DNA of 64,000 nt, from positions 3,968,001-4,032,000 of the forward strand of contig NZ_CP092462.1 in assembly GCF_022387135.1 (NCBI RefSeq), read 5' to 3'. Every line of letters starts with the position of its first letter. Within the stretch, counting starts at the first letter, position 1. Below, in pieces: positions 43,958 through 52,438 of the stretch. The notes below the pieces were generated by a model. The model was not told where the DNA came from. It worked only from the letters and a program-made list of their open reading frames with translations, and ran no database searches. The position numbers and the translations under genes are program-made. Source of the stretch: Comamonas sp. B21-038. GTDB taxonomy: Bacteria; Pseudomonadota; Gammaproteobacteria; Burkholderiales; Burkholderiaceae_C.

Positions 43958-44778
43958 GCCTGAACCTGGACGCCCGCCAACGCGCCATGCTGCAAGAGAT
44001 GGGCCACCCGCTGTGGTGGCCCGAATCGCCCGCGCCTGCCGCCCAGACCGCGCCCGAGGTGACCCCGGCCCCAGCCCCGCTGGCCGCAGCGCGGCTTCGC
44101 GCCGAGCCTGTGCCTGCAACGGTAGGGACCACTGCACCGGCTGCACCTGCAGCACCTACGATGCCAGCGGCTGCCATCCCAGAGACGGCAGCGCCAGCAC
44201 CTGCGCCAACGCCAGCCCCCGCGCCTGCGCCTGCAGCGGCCCGGACCACCTCCCCGCAGGCGCTGCCGGCTGATTTTCCGCGTGTGCGCTTTGCGCTGCG
44301 CGCGCCGGTGCTGCTCGATCTGCAAGGCAAGCAGCCGCCGCCTGTCGCTGCCACCCAGCCTGCCTGGCTGGTAGTGGCCGAGCTGCCCGAAGGCGCGCCC
44401 CAGCAGGGTGAAGCCTGCCAGCTGCTGCTGCAGATGCTGCGGGCCATGCGCCTGACCGATGCCCCCGTCTACTGGGTGCCGCTGGCCCGCATCCCCGCCA
44501 ACCAGGAAGGCGATGATGGCTTGCCCAGCTACAGCATCGATGCGCTGGTGCAGGAATGCCAGCCTGCGATGGCCCTGCTGCTGGGCCTGCCGGCGGTGCG
44601 CCACCTGATGCCGGGCGACCAGCCCTTCTCCCGCCTGCGCCAGCAGCTCCACCAGTTGGGCGGCAGCCAGCTGCCGGCCGTGGTCAGCTACGACCCGAGC
44701 CACCTGCTGCGCACACCCCAGGCCAAGGCGGCAACCTGGGCCGATCTGTGCTTCGCGCTGGCCCAGGCCGGCCGTTAA
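43954..44778 (+). CDS. Uracil-DNA-glycosylase-like protein, degenerate, with Pro/Ala linker
   Basis: A 274-aa protein. The N-terminal ~30 residues (LDARQRAMLQEMGHPLWWPE) are followed by a ~75-residue Pro/Ala-rich linker. The C-terminal ~165 residues resemble a family-4-type uracil-DNA glycosylase: YWVPLARIPANQEG, a LLLGLPAVRHLM segment and the end VVSYDPSHLLRTPQAKAATW, where active enzymes have a H-P motif. The GEAPG motif and the four iron-sulfur Cys are missing, so glycosylase activity is doubtful. Genes of this kind often follow rimI in this family. ATGA overlap with rimI. Confidence 0.7.
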   Translation: MSLNLDARQRAMLQEMGHPLWWPESPAPAAQTAPEVTPAPAPLAAARLRAEPVPATVGTTAPAAPAAPTMPAAAIPETAAPAPAPTPAPAPAPAAARTTSPQALPADFPRVRFALRAPVLLDLQGKQPPPVAATQPAWLVVAELPEGAPQQGEACQLLLQMLRAMRLTDAPVYWVPLARIPANQEGDDGLPSYSIDALVQECQPAMALLLGLPAVRHLMPGDQPFSRLRQQLHQLGGSQLPAVVSYDPSHLLRTPQAKAATWADLCFALAQAGR

Positions 44779-45091
44779 ATTTCCTCACAAACCTGCCAAT
44801 TTGCCTCCAATCTGTCTCCGATGGGCCTCCAACGGGACGCCATCAGGCGAATGTAGGCACCCACTGACAGCGGCTGGCGTGGGGTGTTGACAACGCTGCA
44901 CCCCCACAAAGCGCATCGTCATGCGCAGCGGATGCGGGAATGCCATAATGGCGCCCATTCACAAACCGGAGTCTCTCCTTGGATCCCTACCCAAGTTGGT
45001 AGCTTCCACCCTGGCAAGCACATGGCTGCACATGGGTCGGAAGCGCCCCCCGCCCCCTTTTGCAGACCAATAACAACAAGGAAGTGAGCCT
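44779..45091 (+). other. Leader and intergenic region of corA
   Basis: This 313-bp gap separates the UDG-like gene from corA and contains no supported gene. The half next to corA holds strong RNA secondary structure (listed separately) and a good Shine-Dalgarno (AAGGAAG) before the corA ATG. The first half shows nothing recognisable. Confidence 0.5.
44988..45058 (+). promoter_or_regulatory. Structured RNA leader of corA (candidate cis-regulatory element)
   Basis: CTACC (44988-44992) can pair with GGTAG (44998-45002). A longer stem pairs GCTTCCACCC (45002-45011) with GGGTCGGAAGC (45034-45044) as ten base pairs with one bulged C and a 22-nt loop. A C-rich run ending in TTTT follows (45044-45060). 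The structure lies ~50 nt before the corA start. It matches no riboswitch class I can name (not a recognisable M-box). Confidence 0.45.
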
Positions 45092-46078
45092 ATGCTCAAC
45101 ATCTTTACGCTTGCCAATGGCCGTCTGGTGCAGGAAGAGATCGAATCCCTGCAGGACCTGGCCCGTTTTCAGCCGATCTGGGTCGACCTCGAGTCCCCCA
45201 CCCTTGAAGAAAAGCGCTGGATCAAGCAGCACTACGGCCTGTCTATTCCCGAAGACGCGATGGATCAGGACATCGAGGAATCGGCCCGTTTCTACGAAGA
45301 AGACAATGGCGATCTGCACATCCGCAGCGACTTCCTGATCGATGACGAAGACGACCCGCGCAGCGTGCGCGTGGCCTTCATCATGAACCTGCACAATGCG
45401 TCACTCAAGAGCTATGGCGTGCTGTTTTCCATCCACGATGAGGATGTGCCGGTGTTCCGCCTGCTGCGCCTGCGTGCCCGCCGCGCGCCCGGCCTGATCG
45501 AGGACAGCAAGGACGTCCTGCTCAAGCTGTTCGATGCCGACGCCGAGTACTCGGCCGACACCCTGGAAGGCATCTACGACGACCTGGAAAAAGTCAGCAC
45601 CCAGGTGCTGGCCGGCAATGTGACCGACACCCATGCGAGCGAAGTGCTCTCGGCCATCGCGCGCCAGGAAGACTTGAACGGCCGCATTCGCCGCAATGTG
45701 ATGGACACCCGCCGCGCCGTGAGCTTTGTCATGCGCAGCAAGATGCTCAACTCCGACCAGTTCGAGGATGCGCGCCAGATCCTGCGCGACATCGAATCGC
45801 TGGACAACCACACCGCCTTCCTGTTCGACAAGATCAACTTCCTGATGGATGCGACCGTCGGTTTCATCAACATCAACCAGAACAAGATCATCAAGATCTT
45901 CTCGGTGGCCAGCGTCGCGCTGCTGCCACCCACCTTGATCGCCAGCGTCTACGGCATGAACTTCAAGTACATGCCCGAGATCGACTGGCAATATGGCTAT
46001 GCCTACGGTATTGCGCTGATGGTGGGCAGCGCGCTGATCCCGATGCTGTACTTCCGCAAGCGCGGCTGGCTCAAGTAA
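45092..46078 (+). CDS. corA: CorA-family magnesium/cobalt transport protein
   Basis: A 328-aa inner-membrane channel. The N-terminal cytoplasmic domain is acidic and helical. The C-terminus has two transmembrane helices, with the signature YGMN at residues 288-291 between them and a basic end (FRKRGWLK). The family forms pentamers that admit Mg2+ (also Co2+, Ni2+). AAGGAAG precedes the ATG. It stands alone, convergent with the MFS gene, behind a structured leader that may sense its ion. Confidence 0.93.
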   Translation: MLNIFTLANGRLVQEEIESLQDLARFQPIWVDLESPTLEEKRWIKQHYGLSIPEDAMDQDIEESARFYEEDNGDLHIRSDFLIDDEDDPRSVRVAFIMNLHNASLKSYGVLFSIHDEDVPVFRLLRLRARRAPGLIEDSKDVLLKLFDADAEYSADTLEGIYDDLEKVSTQVLAGNVTDTHASEVLSAIARQEDLNGRIRRNVMDTRRAVSFVMRSKMLNSDQFEDARQILRDIESLDNHTAFLFDKINFLMDATVGFININQNKIIKIFSVASVALLPPTLIASVYGMNFKYMPEIDWQYGYAYGIALMVGSALIPMLYFRKRGWLK

Positions 46079-46091
46079 CTCCCCGCGCGCG

Positions 46092-47294
46092 CTACACCTG
46101 CTTGGGCCGCAGGCACCACAGCGCCGTTGCGGCCATCGAGGCGGCGAGCATCAGCACCCAGAGGGCGCCCAGCTGCCACTGCTCCAGCGCCAGGCCAAAC
46201 AGAAAAGGGGCGCTGGCCTGGGTCATGCGGGCCGGCACCATCAGCAGGCCTTGGCGCTGGCCATAGCCTTGCGCGCCAAACATCGCCAGCGGCAGCGTAC
46301 CGATGACGACCGTCATGATGCCGTTGCCCAGCCCAAAGGCTAACGCATAGGCCCAGGCACCCGGTGCACCAAAAACCGCCAGCAGCAAGGCCGCCAACGG
46401 ATAGGCCGTCACGGCAATGCGCGCTGACCATAGCGGATGGGCGCGGCGCAGAAAAGCATAATCTGCAATGCGGCTGGCCACCTGGGCAGGGCCCACTAGC
46501 GCTGCCGCAGCCACGGCCGCTGTCGCGCTGGCGCCGCTGACCATCAGCAGGCGCGGCAGGTGCGACATCATCGAGGTGCCGATGAACCAGATCGCTGCAA
46601 AGGTCAGCGCCAGCAAGACCAGGCTGAGCCACTGGCCCCGCAAAGCAGCGGCAGGCGCGGCCGCCGGCAAGCCCGTTGGTGGTACCACCGCATCGGCGCC
46701 GGCACGCGCGGGCGCACGGGGCAGGCTCGCATGCAACGGCAGCAATACCAGCAACTGCACCCCCGCCCAGACCTGGCAGGCTTCGCGCCAGCCCCAGCCA
46801 TGCAGCAGCCAGGTGGTCAGCGGCCAGCTCAAGGTGCTGGCAAAGCCCCCAAACAAGGTGATGCCGACAATGCTGCCCCGCGCTGCCTTGCCGTAGAGGC
46901 GCACCGAGGTGGCAAAGGCCGCCTCGTACAGCCCCGCTCCCATCGCCAGGCCGAGCAGCAACCAGACCGCAAACAGCTGGACCTGGGTCTGCACCTGCGA
47001 CAGCAGCACCAGCCCCAGCGCAAACAGCAGGTTGGTGGCCATCAGCAGCGGGCGCCCGCCCCAGCGGTCGATCAGCCGCCCGGCCACTGGCCCGGTGAGC
47101 GCCATCATCAGCAACGCCACCGAGAACGCGGCAAAGATGCGCGATGGCGGTATGCCCAGGCTCTCGCCCATCGCGCCGGCCAGGATGGCGGGCAGGTAGA
47201 ACGCCGAGCCCCAGGACAGCATCTGCCCCAGGCCCAGTTTGCAGGTGGTCAGCACCTGGCCGGGCGCAAAGGATGGAGCGGAAAAAAGGGGCAT
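46092..47294 (-). CDS. MFS transporter
   Basis: A 400-aa major facilitator protein with about twelve hydrophobic helices. The loop 2-3 motif appears as GPVAGRLIDRWGGRPLLMA (residues ~65-85), and a half-repeat is present in the second half. The substrate cannot be read from sequence; the monocarboxylate/YbfB-like style is common in Comamonadaceae. The start is uncertain: ATG at 47294 (MPLFSAPS) or 47318, neither with a good ribosome site. It is convergent with corA and follows the nucleosidase gene by ~76 bp in the same direction. Confidence 0.85.
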   Translation of the reverse strand: MPLFSAPSFAPGQVLTTCKLGLGQMLSWGSAFYLPAILAGAMGESLGIPPSRIFAAFSVALLMMALTGPVAGRLIDRWGGRPLLMATNLLFALGLVLLSQVQTQVQLFAVWLLLGLAMGAGLYEAAFATSVRLYGKAARGSIVGITLFGGFASTLSWPLTTWLLHGWGWREACQVWAGVQLLVLLPLHASLPRAPARAGADAVVPPTGLPAAAPAAALRGQWLSLVLLALTFAAIWFIGTSMMSHLPRLLMVSGASATAAVAAAALVGPAQVASRIADYAFLRRAHPLWSARIAVTAYPLAALLLAVFGAPGAWAYALAFGLGNGIMTVVIGTLPLAMFGAQGYGQRQGLLMVPARMTQASAPFLFGLALEQWQLGALWVLMLAASMAATALWCLRPKQV

Positions 47295-47370
47295 GGTCAG
47301 ATCAAGGCAGCGCGCCATTGTGACCAGGCTTGCCGCGCTGCTCAGTCACCCGCGCTACCGGGCCGGCCAT

Positions 47371-48129
47371 TCAGCGGGCCGGCAAGCTCCGCACCAGGCT
47401 GCCGATGATGTGCTGCGCATAGCGGCTGGAGATCGTTTGGATGAAGCGGGGAAAGTCCAGGTGCGCGCTGTCATCGGCCCGGTCGGAGATGCTGCGCATC
47501 GCAGCAAACGGCAAGCCGTGGTCGGCGCAGACCTGAGCGACGGCGGCGCCCTCCATCTCGACGGCCAGCGCATCCATGCCCGCTGCCCGCAAGCCGCTGC
47601 GCAGGGCCTGCACTTCGGCGGCGCTGCTGACAAAGCGGTCGCCGCTGACGACGAGACCCTGGTGCATCTGCGGTGCGGGCAGGCCCAGTTCGGCCGTCCA
47701 GGCGGCTGCGCCACCGGCCAGGCATTGCTGCACGGCCACGGCCAGCTGCGCGCTCAGCGCAGCATCGCAGTCGAAAAGGGTCCGGCCATAGCCCGGCACC
47801 TCGTAGCGCGGGAAGATCGGCGAGGCGTCCAGGTCGTGCTGCGCATAGCGGGTGGCCACGACCACATCGCCCACCTGCACACCGTCGCCCAGGCCTCCGG
47901 CCACACCGGTAAACACGATGCCGCGTGCGCCAAAGCGCTCGATCAGGGTCGCCGCCGTGCTGGCCGCCGCCACCTTGCCAATGCCCGACAGCGCCAGCAC
48001 CACCGCCTGGCCGTGCAGCTGACCGCAGCTATAGCGGCGGCCGGCATGGTCGTGGATGCGGGCATCGGTCAGCAGCGCAGCAATGCCGGCCTGCTCCTCG
48101 GGAAGGGCGCTGAGAATGGCAAGGGTCAC
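47371..48129 (-). CDS. 5'-methylthioadenosine/S-adenosylhomocysteine nucleosidase family protein
   Basis: A 252-aa purine nucleoside phosphorylase-fold protein. It shows TLAILSALPEEQAGI at the N-terminus, LSGIGKVAAASTAATLIERF, FTGVAGGLGDGVQVGDVVVA, VSGDRFVSS, VEMEGAAVAQVC and a RSISDRAD end with the catalytic Asp. These are MTAN hallmarks. The reaction splits MTA or SAH into adenine and the thioribose or ribosyl-homocysteine. I chose GTG at 48129 because it matches the family N-terminus; a TTG at 48150 would add seven residues and lies on the edge of the neighbouring terminator. It is slightly longer than the usual ~230 aa. Confidence 0.88.
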   Translation of the reverse strand: MTLAILSALPEEQAGIAALLTDARIHDHAGRRYSCGQLHGQAVVLALSGIGKVAAASTAATLIERFGARGIVFTGVAGGLGDGVQVGDVVVATRYAQHDLDASPIFPRYEVPGYGRTLFDCDAALSAQLAVAVQQCLAGGAAAWTAELGLPAPQMHQGLVVSGDRFVSSAAEVQALRSGLRAAGMDALAVEMEGAAVAQVCADHGLPFAAMRSISDRADDSAHLDFPRFIQTISSRYAQHIIGSLVRSLPAR

Positions 48130-48150
48130 GTCGGAATCCAGAAAAGGCAA

Positions 48151-48178
48151 AGCGGAGATTGTCGCTGCAATCTCCGCT
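48151..48178 (-). terminator. Rho-independent terminator of the acyl-CoA ligase gene
   Basis: AGCGGAGATTG (48151-48161) pairs perfectly with CAATCTCCGCT (48168-48178) over a 6-nt loop, about 22 nt after the stop of the ligase gene. A T-rich tail follows on the minus strand. Confidence 0.8.
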
Positions 48179-48200
48179 TTGTCTTACTGGTCTGCGGCGC

Positions 48201-49889
48201 TCAGGCGTTGGTGCTTTGGTCGCGCAGCTCGCGCCGCAGGATCTTGCCGACCGGGGTCTTGGGCAGGTTGTCGCGGAACTCGATGTACTTGGGCCGTTTG
48301 TAGCCAGTCAGGTGCTCGGCGCAATGGGCGCGCAGCTGTGCCTCGGTCACATCGGCGGACTTGCGTACCACCACCAGCTTGATCGCCTCGCCGGTCTTCT
48401 CGTCGGGCACACCGACCACCGCGCATTCGGCCACGCCGGGGAAGGAGGCGGCCACGTCCTCCACCTCATTGGGGTAGACGTTGAAGCCGCTGACCAGCAC
48501 CATGTCCTTCTTGCGGTCGACGATGCGGAACATGCCATCGGGCTCCATGATGCCGATATCGCCCGAGCGGAAGAACCCGTCCTCGGTCATGGACTTGGCC
48601 GTCTCGTCCGGGCGCTGCCAGTAGCCGGCCATCACCTGCGGGCCGCGTATGCACACCTCGCCGCGCTCGCCTTGTGGCACCGGCTCGCCGGCATCGTCGA
48701 GGATGGCCATGTCGGTGCCCGGCATCGGGTAGCCGATCGAGCCCGAGGCCTTCTGGCCGGTGCCGACGAAGTTGCAGCTGGCCACCGGGCTGGTTTCGGA
48801 CAGGCCATAGCCTTCGACGATGGGCTGGCCAACGCGCTGCAGCCAGCGCTCGGCCACGGACGACTGCACCGCCGCGCCGCCGCCCACGACCACGCGCAGG
48901 TTCTTCCAGTTCACCTTGTCAAAATCGGGGTGGCTCATCAGGCCGTTGAACAAGGTGTTGACGGCTGGCAAGGTATGGAACTCGTACTTGCCCAGCTCGC
49001 CCAGCACCGCCTTCATGTCGCGCGGGTTGGGGATCAGCAGCACCTGGTGCCCAAGGCGCATCGACAGCAGAAAACAGACCGTGAACGCGAAGATATGGTA
49101 GAGCGGCAGAGCACAGACACACAGCGGCTGCTCCCCTTGCGGAATGGTCTTGAGCGCCGGCCCGTACCAGGCCTGCACCTGCAGCACATTGGCGCCCAGG
49201 TTGCGGTGCAGCAGCACCGCGCCCTTGGCTACGCCGGTGGTGCCGCCGGTGTACTGCAGCGCCGCGACATCGTCCAGCCCGATCTCGACCGGCGAGAAGC
49301 TGTGGCGCTCGCCCTCCCGGATCGCATCGGGGTAGCGGATGCTGCGCTCCAGGGTGAAAGGCGCGACCAGCTTCTTGCTGTGGCGCACCACGTAGTTGAC
49401 GATGCTGCCCTTGATCAGACCCAGGCAATCGCCCATGCTGCAGACAATGATCTTCTCGAGCTGGCGGTGGGCCGGGCAGTTCTGCACGGTGGCGCCAAAG
49501 TTCTCCAGCACGATCATCACCTTGGCGCCGCTGTCCTTGAGCTGGTGGTCCAGCTCCGAGGCGGTATAGAGCGGGTTCACATTGACCACCACGAGGCCCG
49601 CGCGCAACACGGCAGCGACAGCCGCCGCATACTGCGGCACATTGGGCATCATCAGCGCTACGCGGTCGCCCTTGGCCAGCGGCAAGGTCTGCAGGTAGGC
49701 GGCCAGCGCCACGCTGTAGTCGTCGAGCTGGCGGTAGCTGAAGCGCGCGCCCATGAAATGCAGCGCCGTGCGGTCGGCGTACTGGATGAAGGCCTGGTTG
49801 AGCAACTGCACCAAGGTGGGAATGCGCTCAGGATCAATGTCCTCGGGAATCTCTGGGGGGTAAGTGGCCAGCCATGGGCGTTCGGTCAT
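48201..49889 (-). CDS. fadD: Long-chain fatty acid-CoA ligase
   Basis: A 562-aa AMP-forming acyl-CoA synthetase. The phosphate-binding loop is YTGGTTGVAKGA (~215-226). The adenine motif is GYGLSETSP. The hinge is DRKKDMVLVSGFNVYPNEVE, and the C-terminal catalytic Lys lies in KTPVGKILRREL. The length and FNVYP segment match FadD. It activates fatty acids to acyl-CoA at the inner membrane for beta-oxidation. AGGAGA 8 nt before ATG 49889 supports the start over an ATG at 49895. It is a single-gene unit with its own terminator. Confidence 0.92.
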   Translation of the reverse strand: MTERPWLATYPPEIPEDIDPERIPTLVQLLNQAFIQYADRTALHFMGARFSYRQLDDYSVALAAYLQTLPLAKGDRVALMMPNVPQYAAAVAAVLRAGLVVVNVNPLYTASELDHQLKDSGAKVMIVLENFGATVQNCPAHRQLEKIIVCSMGDCLGLIKGSIVNYVVRHSKKLVAPFTLERSIRYPDAIREGERHSFSPVEIGLDDVAALQYTGGTTGVAKGAVLLHRNLGANVLQVQAWYGPALKTIPQGEQPLCVCALPLYHIFAFTVCFLLSMRLGHQVLLIPNPRDMKAVLGELGKYEFHTLPAVNTLFNGLMSHPDFDKVNWKNLRVVVGGGAAVQSSVAERWLQRVGQPIVEGYGLSETSPVASCNFVGTGQKASGSIGYPMPGTDMAILDDAGEPVPQGERGEVCIRGPQVMAGYWQRPDETAKSMTEDGFFRSGDIGIMEPDGMFRIVDRKKDMVLVSGFNVYPNEVEDVAASFPGVAECAVVGVPDEKTGEAIKLVVVRKSADVTEAQLRAHCAEHLTGYKRPKYIEFRDNLPKTPVGKILRRELRDQSTNA

Positions 49890-50033
49890 GCACAAGTCTC
49901 CTGTCGGTCATACAGCGCGTGCCGGCGCCCAGTGCGCCCGGCTTGCTGTTGAGCCATGTTGTTCGATGTGACCCTATTGTGCAAATTCTGGGCCCATTCC
50001 AAGTCTGGATATACCCGTAAAAAGACAAAAAAA

Positions 50034-50055
50034 AGCCATGACCGAGGCCATGGCT
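50034..50055 (-). terminator. Rho-independent terminator of the lipoprotein gene
   Basis: AGCCATG (50034-50040) and CATGGCT (50049-50055) form a hairpin that is followed by a long T-run on the minus strand, 22 nt after the stop of the lipoprotein gene. Confidence 0.85.
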
Positions 50056-50076
50056 GCTGCAGAGCAGGGGAAGCGA

Positions 50077-50949
50077 TCAGCGCTTGGCGGGTGCGGCCGC
50101 GGCAGGGGCTGTCCCAGCAGGGGCAACCACCGACGCTGCTTTCTCCTCAGCGGCCTGCGGATTGGGCTTTTCCTTGCCAAACAGTACATCGGAGTCGTCC
50201 TGCTTGGTCTCGTAATACGGCTGCTGGTCGATCTCGTAAGGGAAAGGTGGCACGGTCAGCACGCCATTGAAGTAGCCGGTGCTCTCACGCATGGAGCGCG
50301 CCAGTGCTTGCGCCCAGCGGTCCAGCGAGCGGCCAGCGGCCAGAAAGTCCACGCTGCTGCGGATCGGCGGACGCACCAGGCGCTGGTCCACCAGCACCTG
50401 CGCTTCGACATAGCCGCCATTGCTGGTGGTGAACTGGTAGGACACATAGGCCACCGGGCGCGCAAAGTAGACACCAGCGGCCTCCAGGCGGGATGCCATC
50501 GCCGCATCGTTCTGCGCCAGCCAATCGCTGCTGTTGGCGGTGCGCTTGATGCGCAGACAGTCCACGCGGCCAATGTTCAGGCCCTGGGTGCGCTCGACCA
50601 GCACGCCCTTTTGCTTGGGGCAGTCCTGGGTCCAGACGGTGTTCTTGTTGTTCAGGTCATCGACGTTGGAGCGCAGCGACATCACGCCCACCAGTTCGCC
50701 CAGCCTGGTGCGCATCTGCCAGAGCTTGGCCTGCAGCGGCTTGTCCTTGGCCAGGTCTTCGGGCAGCACATCGAGCACCTCGCTGTCGGTGCCCCAGTAG
50801 GTCCAGCGCAGGTCCGTGTTCTGGTCCATGGACACGAGGGTGCGGCCCACCGGCTCCACATTCGAAGGCAGCGGCGCGCAGGCGCTCAGCACCACGGCTG
50901 CGGCGGCGCACCCCAGCCAGGACAGAGAACGGGCAGCGGAAAAAGACAT
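50077..50949 (-). CDS. Hypothetical lipoprotein
   Basis: A 290-aa protein with a lipoprotein signal peptide (LGCAAAAVVLSACAPLPSNV; lipobox LSAC, Cys at ~24). The mature part has no catalytic motif I recognise. It is rich in polar residues and ends in ~40 Ala/Pro residues. A segment ARPVAYVSYQFTTSNGGYVE and DQQPYYETKQDDSDVLFGKE are distinctive. I cannot place it in a named family; the pattern is common for DUF-type lipoproteins of Comamonadaceae. It ends at a good terminator and stands apart from the M48 protease gene (153 bp). Confidence 0.75.
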   Translation of the reverse strand: MSFSAARSLSWLGCAAAAVVLSACAPLPSNVEPVGRTLVSMDQNTDLRWTYWGTDSEVLDVLPEDLAKDKPLQAKLWQMRTRLGELVGVMSLRSNVDDLNNKNTVWTQDCPKQKGVLVERTQGLNIGRVDCLRIKRTANSSDWLAQNDAAMASRLEAAGVYFARPVAYVSYQFTTSNGGYVEAQVLVDQRLVRPPIRSSVDFLAAGRSLDRWAQALARSMRESTGYFNGVLTVPPFPYEIDQQPYYETKQDDSDVLFGKEKPNPQAAEEKAASVVAPAGTAPAAAAPAKR

Positions 50950-51102
50950 AGACGGATCCTGAAAACAGTGGCGGCGGCCCACAGACAGCGCGTGGCCTGT
51001 GCCACACCGCCAAGCCCTGCATCATAGCAAGGCCGTTGCGGATTCTGTCTGAGGCCGCCGGGCTGAATCAGGAGACTTTGGCAGCGAATGTATCCAAATG
51101 CT

Positions 51103-52335
51103 TCACTTGCTCTGGCAACTGGCCGGCAGGTACTGTTGCGCCGCGCCATCAGCGCTGCAATGCCAGACCACCTTGCCGCCCTCGCCCTGCATCGGCTGCA
51201 TCTGCAACTGGCCATGGATGGTCAGCGCGGTCAGCGACATGTCCTCGCTGTCATACATCAGCCTGCCTTCCTGCTCGGGCGACACACCGGCATCGGACAG
51301 GGAGTCAGGCACTTCTTCATAGGTCTGGTAGTAGCGCGACAGCGCCTGGCGCACCGGCTCGGCTTGGGTCCATTCCTTCTCGAAGGCCTCCTTGCCCTTT
51401 TGCGACTGCATGCCTTGCATCAGCATCTGGCTGAAGGCACCCCCACCGGCGCCGCCCTTGAGTGCCGGTATCGCGACCGCAGCAGCGATACCGATGATCG
51501 CGATCACCATCAGCAGGCCCACCGCCCCGCCGCCAGCCCGGCCGCCATAGGGCACGAACAGCGCAAACAGATAGGAGAAGGGATTGCGTCCCGGCATCTT
51601 GATGCCGGGGCTGATCATGCGCGCCACGCGCTTGGTCAGCCAGGGGTAGCCACTCAGCAGCTCGTGCAGATCGGGGAAGAAGCCCCGGTTGCTCATGGTC
51701 TGGCGCGCATACTGCACCAGATTGATGGTTTTCCACTTCTGCGCGCCAGCGGCGAGCACCGACAGCGCACGGCCTGCGGACTCCGAGCCTTCGCAGCAGG
51801 CGCGGCCGTGCAGGTCGCAGGTGTACTCCTTGGCACGCGCGTAGGCGGCCCCGACCAGCGGCAGCCACAGCACTGGCATGCGCCAGAAGTGCCCGGCCAG
51901 GTGGCCCTGCTTGATATGGCCCAGCTCATGACCGAAGTAGAAGTTGATGCCATCGGGCAAGGCACGCATGGCGTCGACCGTGTCGCTCAGCACGATGACG
52001 AAGTTGCGGCCCAGAAAGCGGGTCGCAAAGGCATTCATCAAGCCATCGCCTTGCAGCAGATAGGCCTCGGGCGGGTCGACCAGCTCCAGCTTCTTGCAGC
52101 ATTGCAGGTACTGCAGATACAGCTCGGGGAACTGCTCGTCCGACAGGCGCACGGCAGTCCCGCGCAGCCACGCAATCAATGCCGACTGTGCAAAAAGATA
52201 AAAAATGAAACCGACAAGCAGGTAGATCAGCACCGTGCCCAGGGTCAGCAACAAGATCAGCAACCATGCCAACAGACCCAGAACCAGGGTGATGGCGCCC
52301 AGTGTCCGCTCGCGCGGATACACCCACTCCTTCAT
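51103..52335 (-). CDS. M48-family zinc metalloprotease, membrane protein
   Basis: A 410-aa membrane peptidase. Residues ~13-55 form two hydrophobic helices. The zinc motif HELGH lies at 136-140 and a third ligand in KEYTCDLHG. A second hydrophobic region lies at ~270-300 (VGLLMVIAIIGIAAAVAIPA). The fold is HtpX/Ste24-like, with the active site in the cytoplasm or periplasm. Such peptidases work in membrane protein quality control. The C-terminal ~110 residues are an extra domain with no known family. AGGAG precedes the ATG at 52335. Confidence 0.88.
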   Translation of the reverse strand: MKEWVYPRERTLGAITLVLGLLAWLLILLLTLGTVLIYLLVGFIFYLFAQSALIAWLRGTAVRLSDEQFPELYLQYLQCCKKLELVDPPEAYLLQGDGLMNAFATRFLGRNFVIVLSDTVDAMRALPDGINFYFGHELGHIKQGHLAGHFWRMPVLWLPLVGAAYARAKEYTCDLHGRACCEGSESAGRALSVLAAGAQKWKTINLVQYARQTMSNRGFFPDLHELLSGYPWLTKRVARMISPGIKMPGRNPFSYLFALFVPYGGRAGGGAVGLLMVIAIIGIAAAVAIPALKGGAGGGAFSQMLMQGMQSQKGKEAFEKEWTQAEPVRQALSRYYQTYEEVPDSLSDAGVSPEQEGRLMYDSEDMSLTALTIHGQLQMQPMQGEGGKVVWHCSADGAAQQYLPASCQSK

Positions 52336-52438
52336 ATGTATCTCCTCTGTAAAGAGCGCGTATCATGCCCGAGACACGCGGCCTTTATAGAGAGAATTTA
52401 TAAGATGTTGCAAAGCAGCAACTGCCGCGATTTGAAGC

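Noticed and set aside
48159..49952. A 597-codon plus-strand open frame
   Set aside because: Antisense to the clearly recognisable acyl-CoA ligase gene.
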